64,000 nt of DNA from Parasitella parasitica (lineage: Eukaryota > Mucoromycota > Mucoromycetes > Mucorales > Mucoraceae), in assembly GCA_025201805.1 (NCBI GenBank), contig MU619297.1, positions 57,724 to 121,723 of the forward strand, in the 5' to 3' direction. The notes under the pieces were generated by a model. The model searched no databases. It was not told where the DNA came from and was given only the letters and a program-made list of their open reading frames with translations. A program made the translations under genes and the position numbers. Each line of letters starts with the position of its first letter. The stretch's first letter is position 1. This document shows, in pieces, positions 10,997 to 21,700 of this stretch.

Positions 10997-12693
10997 CAAT
11001 AGAAAAAAAAAGATCAATACCTAGTGAGTGTCGAGACTTATCTAAGGCGCAAAACTTTAGTGATATTAGCCTTAGTTATTGACCTATGACTATATTGGTT
11101 GGTCTTGCTTCAAGAATCTTGGCATTTTGGCTTTGATGCCAGCTTTTTTTTTTCAATGGCTATATAACGTTGATATCGAAAATATAGGTTTCTTTAATAC
11201 TCTCATAAAATTTTGCTCAATAAACCATTATATTTACTTTTATACATTTCAATACTTTTATAAGCCTTGCGATTTATCTAAAAAAATTGTTTTTGATTTT
11301 CATGTCGACAACTAGATTCTATCATTACCTCCCTTCTGGTGATTTTGTTTGTGATCAATTAGATACAAAAGAGCCTGAATATCAGCCAAAAGAAGCAGAA
11401 GCGACTATTAATACGTTGTATCGTTTGGAGAATCTTTCGGATATTTCAATCTCGTCAGAGGAAGAAGAAAAATCTTTAGATACAGTAATGGCTATAGAAG
11501 AATTTGAATTAGGTTTGGCTCGTCTACCTGCCATGGTTTGGACACCAACAAAGTATAAGCCATCGCAGATGGCTGAATTCATTTTTCTAATCCAGAACCA
11601 TAACTTTAAAATATCTAAAGCTGCCGTAAAAGCTCAAATTGAACCTAAATCTGCCTATAAGTACCATAAAGAATGGAGAGCAAATGGAGGAACAGTATTG
11701 CCTGGTTATAAACTAGCATTTGAAGTTAAACTAAAAGGCAATAACATTAAGCTTACTGAAAACCACTCACAATTCATTGATAATTACGTTGAAATCGTCC
11801 AACCTGTATTGTCAAAGATGTTACCGACTGTCTTTGTGCTGCTTTTGATGATTTGACGATTAATGAATCAAGTGTCTATCGTCACATAACTGATAAACTT
11901 CAGTTTACACTCACTCGTACCCAATCAAGAATAGCAGAACGAAATTCCGAAGACACAATTGAAAAACGTCGACAATTTGTTGAGTATCTTATGGAAAATA
12001 GCGTCGATTTTGAAAGAAAATGCGTTTTTGCGGATGAAAGTGGATTTAAAAAAAAATATGGTGCGTCCTGTTGGTTGGTCCAAGAAAGGAACACCTGTGG
12101 AAGTGGAAGTACAGCCGGAAGGCACCAACCTGAGTATTTTGGGCTGCATGTCAGCCTATGGATTAATTGCAGTTTCTCAGCAGGTTCCAAAGTCCAAAGG
12201 CTATGAAAAGCAGAAGATAGCTGGTACAAAGAGAGCACTACCACATGGCACCAAATCATCACACTTTCTACTATTTGTGGAAGAAATGACTTCTACACTT
12301 AACAAGCTTGGTTTACATAATATGCATATTGTTATGGATAATGCCACGATACACAAAACCGAAGAAGTCGTGACAGCAATTCGTGACAATGGGCACACTG
12401 CTTTGTTTCTACCACCATACTCGCCTTTTTTAAATCCCATTGAAGAGTGTTGGTCAAAGATTAAGGGAGAAGTACGTAAAACGCCTCTTTTGAAGAACGA
12501 CAGAATTGAAGAGGCATTCAAGAAAGTTACACCTGAAGACTGTCAAGGTTGGATCCGTCACTCACGAAGATTATTTACAAAGTGTATGAATATGGAAAGA
12601 ATATAAGTTTATAATTAATAAATTTAGTTTTGTTAAAACTACTATAAGTTCTTTTTTTTTTTTTTTCTATTGTTTTGTGATGTGTATATTGAT
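10975..12693 (+). mobile_element. Tc1/mariner (IS630-type) DNA transposon, inactive
   Basis: Terminal inverted repeats of about 35 bp flank a transposase gene: left 10975-11010 (ATCAATATACACATCACAAA...) and right about 12651-12693, which reads as its reverse complement and ends in an A/T homopolymer. The element is about 1.7 kb. The right end abuts TA (12693-12694), as expected for this superfamily; the left flank does not show a clean TA, so the target duplication is eroded or the outer end is slightly displaced. The transposase is frameshifted (separate entry), so the copy is not autonomous as assembled. Confidence 0.85.
11302..12606 (+). pseudogene. DDE (DD34E) transposase with two frameshifts
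   Basis: Three overlapping frames together give one IS630/Tc1-family transposase. Frame 1 (from ATG 11302) carries the N-terminal helix-turn-helix-like region (ISKAAVKAQIEPKSAYKYHK). Frame 2 (from about 11820) gives NESSVYRHI...FADESGF, with the first catalytic Asp. Frame 3 (from about 12045) gives VGWSKKGTP, IVMDNATIH (second Asp) and NPIEECWSKIK (Glu), ending at TAA 12606. Spacing between the second Asp and the Glu is 34 residues, the Tc1 hallmark. The first break is near 11820 (one base out of phase); the second lies in a nine-A run at about 12048-12056. The second may be a sequencing error or true decay. Confidence 0.85.
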
Positions 12694-12698
12694 AGTCA

Positions 12699-12830
12699 AA
12701 CATTTCTACCGACGATCAAAAATTTCTACTGCTTGCCAAGAATTTCCACTGGATTTAAAAAATTCTATTGAATTAAAAAATTTCTATTGGCCAAACAAAA
12801 AATTCTATTTTCAAACGCAAAACACTGTAC
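12699..12830 (+). repeat. Short-core array (TTTCTAYTG-type) plus conserved tail
   Basis: Six loosely spaced copies of an A-rich core AAAATTTCTAYTG are separated by 8-14 variable bases. They are followed at 12808-12830 by TTTTCAAACGCAAAACACTG. The same tail follows a different core array at 52.5 kb. The array sits between the right end of the Tc1 element and the multi-exon gene that starts near 12.98 kb, so it may be its promoter or a transposon subterminal region. Confidence 0.6.
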
Positions 12831-12974
12831 AAAGAGTGAAACATGAAGAGGTAGCACTAGGTTGTATTTTTAAAAAAGAAATATAATCATTGCGTATTTT
12901 TGTGATGATGTCACTAATTCTGATATTTTAGTAAGCACATGAATATCGCTTTGATTTTACTCTAGTATACTATT

Positions 12975-15318
12975 ATGGTTGCATTCCTTGGAGAAGAAGG
13001 TAAATGAAACAAGTAATGCTAGCTAGTGTATTAAATTTTTGCATATAGTTACAACAATTCGTCGAAAATTCAACAAAACCAACGTTTTATGGGTTTATCA
13101 ACAAATTTCAAACCAAAATTGCTGAATGGTCTCTGGAAACCAGTGCTTCAACTGTCCAAAGTCTGTACAGGACTTGGGTCACTCGTTTTAATATTACTGT
13201 TAGAAAAACCAGAAAAGATGTATCCTTAAAGTATGCTTGTTAATTTAGTTGGCTCGTAATTTATTTTAAGACTTACCAACTTGTTTTAAAGAACCACAAA
13301 ATTTAATGAAGACAAGTGGAACAAATTATTTGAGGAGTTGTCAGAACTGGTAAAGTCTAAGTTCACGCTGGTGTTATTCAGTATACCGGTATCTAACAAA
13401 GAGTTTAATATAACATAGAGTGAGCTCGAAATAGGCAGCAGAATACAAGGCCAAAAGCTTGCAAATAAAAGTATGAAGAACGCGTCGGAGAGATCTTTGA
13501 GGATATTGGAGCAGAGTGGCTCAGAAGGAAGCAACAACAGCAAAGAAGTAGATGGCGTTTTTGATACAACAGGTGCGGAAGATGATAACGTTGGTAGTAG
13601 CGAGGAAGAAGCAGGCAGAAATGAAGAAACTGATGGTAGCAGAGAAAGAAGCGAACCAGTCGATCAACTGTATAAGCTGTATTATAAAAAAGTAATATTC
13701 ACTCATATGTATTTTCTCTATCATTCTGCCTTGCTAATTGGTATTTCTGTATGCTTTTTAGTTTAATAAGCAAGAATTTGATTATGAAGAGAAGGCTTTT
13801 TTGAAGAAGATGATTAAGAAAACAGCCTGTGTAAAAGATAAAGTGCTTGGACTGGCATCAAAGTTGTTGTGGAAGGAGACCACAGATGTCGAAGATGATA
13901 TGATGCTGAAGTAAATATAATATTTTCAAAAACGTTGAGGCACTGGTCTAACAAGTTTTTATCCTGTTATTTGTTAGGCTGTCCTTATCAAATATTGTCA
14001 ACGTTATTCATCCTGAATCTTATGAAATTTTTTAAAAAAACATTGACGAAGAGAGAAATGAAGGCTGTCGACAACGTGAATATAAAGCTGTACGTGGGAT
14101 TGTCGAATGAAGATAAGAAGCTATTGAAGAAGATATTGGAAAGGTACACCCCAAAAGAACAAGTCTGCCTTGAAAAAATCATTGCTTACAACGGCTTCTT
14201 TGTTATAGTGGAGGTGCTGAGGACGATACTGACAGTATGATCATTGAGATTTTGAAGGAGCAACTCAAACTTAGGGAAGCAGGCTCAAAGAACAGTGACG
14301 CGTATAAGTTGCTCGACATCCTCAGATGCATGTAAATAACAGAATGTTCAAATTTAAAAATTGTCTGCACTAACGCGTTTATTATACAATAGTATTGAAA
14401 ATGTTGAAGACTACTCGGAAGCTGATAGTGAGTTGACATCATATCGACACTGCGCAAAGCTCTTAGATTGTCTTTTTTGTGGAACGGAAATGAAAATACT
14501 AGAGTATGTTGAAATTTTGCATACGTGGTAACTACAATGCTAAATGATTATGAATCTGTTAAAATCTAGTGGTGAGCCTGGTTGTTTGGCCGCAAAAGAG
14601 CAGATGATCGTAAATCATTCTTTTTTTCCTTTTTCCGGAGAAAATGTATTGTCAACTTGTGCCATAAGAAAAATTGATGCGATCGTTGTGACAAATTTAA
14701 AAAAAGAAAGAGTCGAATTGTCAACGAATGAGTGGAAGAAAAACTGTGTCAGCTCTACCACAGCCACGAAGCAGCAATCCAAAAATTTGCGAACAAACTT
14801 GTCAATATTGAATCAATTGAATCGAAAATACAGCATAAAAACGAAGAATGTAGTGGCTATGGATTTTATTGGTAATATGTACTAAAACGTGCAAGTATAT
14901 TCTAGACTTTAACAATAAGGACAAAAATTTTGACAAATAGGTAGTGCCGGCTACATGTATAGCTTAGAAGAAAAAGAAGGAGTATATGTTGCGAATTTGA
15001 TCGAAGAACTTTCCCTCCCCACGAACAAGAAAGAGATTAAACATGTCTCAGAAACTATCAATACATTTTTTAAGTTCAAGGTAAGGTAATTTCAATAATT
15101 CTTTAAATCACAAAACTCATTATTTTCCAACTTCAAAGAATCACTTGGAAAAACTGGCTGCCGAAGTTACAGAAGGTTTTGAAGCGAGATTACCAGCTTC
15201 GAGATTGAAAGGTGTTACTAGATTGAGAGTACATCATGAGGAGGCTCCCTGCGAAGCCCCTCGTGTTATGTTCTCACCAAAGCCAAAAAAAAGAAAATTG
15301 AATCAAGGTGCCCATTAG
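12975..15318 (+). CDS. Multi-exon accessory family protein, candidate PD-(D/E)XK-like core, NLS at C-terminus
   Basis: At least nine exons can be followed; the 5' end is uncertain (ATG near 12975 followed by a GTAAAT intron is the best guess but is out of phase). Visible parts in order: LQQFVENSTKPTFYGFINKF; an acidic Ser/Glu/Gly-rich linker (13.47-13.68 kb); a Lys/Leu-rich helical part; SYRHCAKLLDCLFCG; CGEPGCLAAKEQM; RKIDAIVV followed by VELSTNEWKK; MDFIGSAGYMYSL; INTFFKFKNHLEKLAAEV; and a terminal PKKRKL resembling an SV40-type nuclear signal before TAG at 15318. Introns with clear sites lie at about 13694-13762, 13913-13977, 14333-14390, 14529-14569, 14875-14941 and 15080-15140. One break occurs in a T6A7 homopolymer near 14035. 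The fragment at 6.6 kb is a paralogue sharing one intron position. The residue pattern G-E...K-I-D...E-L-S-x-x-E-W-K hints at a nuclease fold; function is otherwise unknown. Confidence 0.6.
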
Positions 15319-15469
15319 AAACACTATTTAAATATACAACTTTTCTACGAGTGCAAAATGAAATTCATTAAAGTGTTTAATATTGTTGAGACTTTCGAGA
15401 GCCATAGGCACTTTCTGTTAGTTTTTTCCCTTTGGGCCTCAGACTACCTAATGTTTGATTCCCCATATA

Positions 15470-16833
15470 CAGGATTTCGCATTCAAAACGATGAAAATCA
15501 ACAGTTTTTGGTGAAAGTTACCTTTGAAAAAGAAGAACGTCTAGACTAAAAATGATGATGGTGATGATGTAAACGTAGCTAATTATTAGTAAAGTTCAGT
15601 ATAAATAAAGAGTTTATTGCCAAGTACCGGTAGTAGTCGCCTGCATTTATTCTTTCGTCATTTACGATACGTACCACCGCTATTCAAATGTCTTCTAATA
15701 ATGATAACTCTGCTACTTCTTCCTCAAAAAAACAAATAACAAGAAGATACACTCGTATTAGTGACCATGTAAAGAAGCTTATCATCGAAAAGCATCTTGA
15801 TGAAGACTTGTCCATTGCTAAAATTGCAAAACTCTTCAATTTGTCCTGGTCCACAGTTAATCACATCGTCGATCGATATATGGAAAGAGGAACCGTAAAA
15901 GACAAGTCGCGAGGAGGATGAGTCCAATCGCTCGTAAAACTCACCGAAGAGCACACCGAATACATTATCCACCTGCTGGACGATGACCCTCAGCTTACGT
16001 TGGGTATTATCAGAGACGAGCTCTTTAAGAATTTTCCCAACCTTGCTGACAAGGGATTATCCACTCAGCAAATTCACAAGCATATTCTTCAAAAAGTTGG
16101 TTTCTCGCTCAAGAAAACAAAACCTGTAGAAAATAAAAGAAAATTCCCCACAAGTAATTAAAAGCAGAAAGGTTTTTGTGGAGAATTTGCAGCAACTTGA
16201 CATCTAATAAAAAAGCAAATTGCGTCTTTTGTCGATGAGGCAGGCTTCAATGCCAACTTGATTCGAGGAAAAGGATGGTCAAAGAAAGGAGAAAATGCTA
16301 TTCTAAGGACCAAGACAAAAAGAGCAATTAATATTTCTGTTCTGGAGAATTTCTTACAATGGTATCGAAGATGTTTCCTTGAAACAAGTTCCTGGAGGCA
16401 CTACTGCCGAGATCCTCATTGATTTTATCAAACAAAACATTGCAAGCATTGACAGAGACAATGCTCCTCCGCATCATTTTATTATGGATTTTGCTAGAAT
16501 TCACATGGCTCCCAAGGTAAGGAAGTATCTTAAGAGTGCTCGCCACCACGTCCATTTTTTACCCGCCTATAGTCGATTCCTCAATCCAATTGAGGAATGC
16601 TTTTCTAAGCTAAAAGGGACTCGTTAAAAGAAAGCCTGGGCTCACAACAGCAGAGCTGATAAAATACATTGGGGAACAAAGTCAGAAAATAGCTCAAGGA
16701 AACTGCCATGGTTGGGTTGAAAAAAGCATAAGTTTCTTCCCTAAATGTTTTAACAGAAGAAATTTACTGAAATTAATAAAATCATCATTATTAGTCAAGA
16801 CTTTTTCTTCATCTCTTTGAATGCGAAATCCTG
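15470..16833 (+). mobile_element. Tc1/mariner element with perfect 18-bp TIRs and TA target duplication
   Basis: CAGGATTTCGCATTCAAA at 15470-15487 is perfectly complementary-inverted at 16816-16833, and both ends are flanked by TA (15468-15469 and 16834-16835). The 1364-bp element contains a decayed transposase. A further copy of the terminal core lies just outside, at 16884-16901, in the same orientation as the right end. A GATGATGGTGATGATG block inside the left end is also mirrored outside the right end, so the right boundary may originally have been near 16.9 kb. Confidence 0.9.
15688..16772 (+). pseudogene. Decayed DD34E Tc1/mariner transposase
   Basis: ATG at 15688 opens a frame with a helix-turn-helix region (LSIAKIAKLFNLSWSTVNHI), interrupted by an in-frame TGA at 15919. 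It continues in the same frame (LVKLTEEHTEYI...QQIHKHILQKVGFSLKK) to stops near 16160 and 16200. The catalytic core is split over frames: SFVDEAGF with GWSKKGE at about 16230-16290, then IMDFARIH and NPIEECFSKLK at 16480-16615. The Asp to Glu spacing is 34 residues, as in Tc1. The usual Asn after the second Asp is replaced by Phe. At least three stops and one frameshift make it inactive. It is only distantly related to the element at 11-12.6 kb. Confidence 0.85.
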
Positions 16834-16997
16834 TACTTTGTTTCACATCACCACCATCATTTTTCACCATAAACTATCTTTTTGAGATGCGAAATCCTTT
16901 ATGTAATAGTGAGATTTCCCTTATCCAGATCACACCAACCAATAGGCATTCTATCAAAAAGGCAGAAATAAATTTGATTTTAGTTGGGTTTTCACAT

Positions 16998-18539
16998 TCA
17001 CAGTGCTTGTATGATCATGCTACTTACGTTATCCTGTAAAAGATCCCCCACAAGGTCGTCCATTGGTTTCTCCAAGAAATCGCATAATAGCTCATTAGAA
17101 TAAGTTTGTTGAGGAGGATGCAAATGGATCGTTGTATGAGGAGTAGCAGGACTTGTGGTAGGACTATTATTTGAAGGCTTGTGATTGTGATAATGACGTT
17201 GATGATCTCCGTCTTCACTGCTACCGCTGCTGCCGCTACTATTATAGCCATTTGTACGAGCTACATTGTTCGGTTCCACTGAACCAGTTGGGGATATGAT
17301 GGCCTCGCACAAATGATTCACAAATTGAACCGTATCACTCTCTATGCTGCTAGCGGTATTATGGCACTAGAGGATATGAATTTAGCATCTTTTATTGCAA
17401 CCAAACTGGAATAACTGGCTTACCAACGACATCAGGTCGGAATCGCAGAGTAAAGAACGATAGTCTGGTTGCTGTGTCAGTATATTTCCCACGATGTTTG
17501 GCTGCGGGAGTGGAGGGGTGGGCGGTGATGGTGGCGGTGGCACTGGCGCCTTTTTCGTGATCAAACAAACAATGTATAACTGATTCAGTGTGCTTGGCGC
17601 GAATAAATCGCCACCAAAGCCACCGCCTAGGTGAAATTGACACTCGAATAACGATGATGGTAATTTGAATTTGAGAGTTTGTTTGATGGTCTGCGATCCA
17701 TTTGCAATGGATAATAGTTGAGCAGCTGATGTCGTCAGAAACGTTTCGGAACTAGCTGGAGTGAAGGAGATGGGCTGTGTTACATGGCGGTGGCAGTTGT
17801 CTAGAAAAATTCTATGGAGACGCGATAGAGTTTCTGATGAATCCGGGTGGATGATTTCGTAAAAGGAACAGTGGCCTAATTGTGTAGGATTTGTGTTGAG
17901 GAATTGGATTGATTCATCCGAGACACGAGCACAGCATAGATCCATGGAGAGAAACATCTGTAGCATAACGTCAAAATTACATGTACCTCATCGTATGCTA
18001 AATAATTACAGTCATCATTTCCGTGGGAGGTCGCTCCGCATCGTTTACAATCTCCCTGGATGCCGTCATTTTGAATGAGCTTGCAGGCAATGTGAAAAGT
18101 GAAGCAGCAGTTTGCAATGATGGGGCCAGCGATCGTGATAAAGCGACTATGGGTGGTATGGAAGGGTATGGTTTATTCACGGTTAATGTCGTCGCATGCT
18201 GCCATTTCTTGATAGATGTGAGTTTTGGTCTACCCCGCTTCTTATGTTTGATGTCAATGCAGCTATCCGATTTCCCTAATGTAGAACAGCGTTTGCAAGG
18301 ACGCGACACTACACAACAGCCAATGCGTCAGAGCTGCGGTTATACGGTGTGTGCTATGTTTTTCAACTTACAATCGCAAGCTAAATGCGCCTTTTTGCAA
18401 TTGATCTACAGAAATAGAATCAATACCCAATGCCACGTGCAAAATCCAACACTCTACTTACACAGGCTGTGGGCACATGCGTCGTTTTAGTCGTCTTTTT
18501 TTGAGAAGCCAAGATGGCTGAATCATGTTGAGCGCTCAT
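16998..18539 (-). CDS. Zn2Cys6 zinc-cluster transcription factor with PAS domain
   Basis: Five exons on the minus strand: 18539-18462, 18405-18372, 18308-18049, 17957-17424 and 17366-16998; 424 aa, phases consistent. Splicing the first three assembles a perfect zinc cluster, C26-x2-C29-x6-C36-x5-C42-x2-C45-x8-C54, followed by the basic linker KHKKRGRPKL. Residues about 125-180 (FLSMDLCCARVSDES ... FYEIIHPDSSETL) resemble a PAS domain; a Pro-rich linker and a Ser/His/Asn-rich tail follow. It should bind DNA in the nucleus; the PAS part may sense a ligand or mediate dimerisation. The class resembles fungal PAS zinc-cluster regulators of carbon metabolism, but the target is not known. The 91-nt third intron is the least certain boundary; the next gene, Sec7, ends only about 190 bp upstream. 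Confidence 0.85.
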
Positions 18540-18725
18540 GTCTTGAAATGTATGTTTGTAATGGGGGAAAGAGAGAAGAAAAAGAGAGGAAACTCAAGTC
18601 AGCCTCACTTTGGTAAATCATACAAAAATATCAGTCAACACAAATGGAGAATATAGTTTGAATTAGGAAACCAGATTTCACACACTAAATAAGGCAAATT
18701 GTCCGATTTCAAATATATTTCTAAA

Positions 18726-21700
18726 TTATTTTGTGATATGGTAGGATCTACCCACACGGATTAATAGTGTACGCAGAGCCATGCGGATCTCTGGTAATAA
18801 GCTTTCTTGCCCTAAAAGTTCCACTGAGGGAAGGTAGAATCGAGGGACATGTCGTAAAAAGTCTTCGTCCTGCAGCTGCGCTAGGCCGTTGAGTATATTG
18901 ACGACGACGGGCGTCCACGCTGCAATGTTTTTTGGTTTCGTCTCATGATCAAGTTCTGCATACAGCGTGAATATCTCGTTACAGAGTCTACGGCCCGAGT
19001 TAGCTTCATGTTAAATACGAAAAAAAACACACCTCCCAGGACTTACGGTATTAGTATCTTTTCAATCTCTTCGCGCTTATCGTCTCTGTCATTGATGTTT
19101 TCCAAATTGGCATACATTCGCATCAACACTGACACGTAGCATCCACCGCTGGATGTTTCTTGCTTTAGTAAATTTGGAAGCTGCTTCATAAAACCTATCA
19201 GTGTGTTGTACCCAATTAGCAATCAGCATACTTTTTTTTTTTTTTTTTTTTTTTTCCTCCTCCTTACCGAATCTAAACAGGGCCATGCGGAGATCGTTGT
19301 CAATATTGAACTTTTTGGCGAAATGGAAGGAGCGACCCAGGCAGCCCATCAGTGCCATAAGGTGGGTGGCAGGATACACAGCGTAGACATTATCCTTGGC
19401 CAGTAAATCATTGACCGTCTGAATCAACATGAGCTGCAAAACGCACTTGATGATCACTTGCTGAAAGTTTCTTTGGCGCTCCTCACTGACTTCGACATCC
19501 AGAGATGAATCGTCGTGCTGCTGCTGCTGCTGCTGCTGCTGCTCATTCAGCGATTTCACTCTCTCGACCAAGTCTGCCGTGTCGTCAAACAATCCGTTGG
19601 CCGTGGTAGTTTCAAACAATGTGATAAACGTCTCTGTCACTAAATCCCAGCAACTGTCGTCAAACTTTTCGACATTTGCCTCAATGTACTGGTCGAGACA
19701 TTCGCAGCCAATATGTGCTAGCGTATCGTTGTCCTGTGTTATACACATGCTGAACAATCCCAATACATGAAGCATCATGTCTTTCATGTTGTCAAAGTAA
19801 TGCGTGTACAGATCAACCACATTACGGAGCGCCTCAATCATGGTAGTAGACAGCCACACGCTCAAGTCCTCGGGTGTCATCTTGCGCGTGTCGCCACCGT
19901 TCTTGAGATCATCAAACAAGGGGAATACAATTTGGCGCGATACGGTTGTCCAGAATTCAGGCGTAAATGTAGACCCATGCTTCTTTAGTGTCTCAAACAG
20001 ATACACTAGAGCACGCTTGCGCACCTCGACATCGTCGCTCTGCATGACGACTTCCTTCAAACCGTAGAGTACTGCAAACCAAAATTTGATCAGAAAGTCT
20101 AGGCCAGAGGCCGGAAGTGTGGAGGCTGTTGGGGCATGGGCGTCGCTGATCTCGAGAGGGGTGCTCTTGTTAGCAATCTCAATCATCTTGGGGATGGTGC
20201 CCTTGATCATGTCCAGCGCGGGCAGACTGATCTTTTGAAACTTTTGGTTCTTGGAGAACTCGACCAGACAAGAAATGTAGTCAGGGAATGTGCCATTCGC
20301 CACAATATCGCCAAAACGCTCATTCGTAACGCTGCGGACAATGTCAAATGTCATATGAACGATGGACTCTGAAGACTCGCAAGCCCCAGTGGCAAATACA
20401 GACAGCATTGTCTTCCAGCCAGACCGCAAGTGGTGGGGTCTGGCTTGGATCATCTGCGATAGACAGCGTAAGACCATGTCTTTAATGGCCACATCAGGGT
20501 TGTTGGCAAGCACTTGGCGGAACGGCATCAGAAAGTCCTTTTGGAACTTGAAATGCGGCAGTTCTTCCTTCTCCAGAAACTTCATGGCCAGTTGGCGCAA
20601 GGAATCGAGGGCAAAAAAGGCAACATTAAAGTTGGATTGGCAGCCAACCTTGTTGTAGTAGTCGCCAAGAATAGCCCAGATATTAGACCACTCCATACGG
20701 ATACGGTTCATGTTGTAGTAGGAGATTTCTACCAGCTTTTGCAGACTGTACATGCGAGGATGCTCCATGTGGGCAGAATTCACAATCTCCTCCCAAGAAG
20801 TCTCGCAGAGTGCGCGGACAAAGTCAACAATAGCTTCACCATTCAGATTGACAGTAGATGTGAACAGGCGGTCCACGGCAAGCACTAGTGATTGCGACGA
20901 GCTGGCAGATGTCACTTCCTCAGTCAAAGACAGCTGGGTGTTGGAGCGAGCAGTGTTGGCGCTACGACCACGACCACCCATAGTGGATGCACGACGCCCA
21001 ATTTCGATCGACGCCTTGCTTTTCCTGTTGGCGTCAGTGGGCCCACTACCAGCATCCATCCCGCTAGTGATTAATTGAAAGCGTTCCAGCTGGCTCACCG
21101 TAGACAAAATCTCCTTCCAGGATCCCTTGAGGTAGTTGCCGTCAACAGCCGCTACTTCCAACAAGGTTTTGATAGCTTCGACATTCTTGGGCTTCATTTC
21201 ATTCAGATTTGTCAAAAAGGTGAATTTGGTCAGCGTAGTGACAAAGGCATCACGTTGCAGATCTACGTCTTCAGATTGCACAGTGTGGAACAGACAGATG
21301 ATACGAATAGCGTTCTTGAAGCCCTCGAGGCAAAGACTGACTGTTGCCAAATCGTCAGACTCCTGCAGAGGACCTGAAACGCCAGCCAGAAACGCCATCC
21401 AAGCGACTTCAAACATGGGACGCACATGTTCGACATGCGAAGCAATATAGAAGGTGATGGTATCATTTTCGCCAGCACGTCTGCGGCTGGCTAACATGCT
21501 GCGGAACATGGCTTCTGTTTTAGACCCCATTTCTTCGGTGGCAGCTTGGTAGGCCTCTCGACGGACATCGCGGGTGATGCCAGCATTGACCAGGGCATTT
21601 TGAATACCTGCCATCCCCAACACACCAGCATTGCCAGGGGCAGCGACCAGGGCTGCTTCGTTGGCTGCATCGACTTCATCCTTCATCTTGATCTCGTTGT

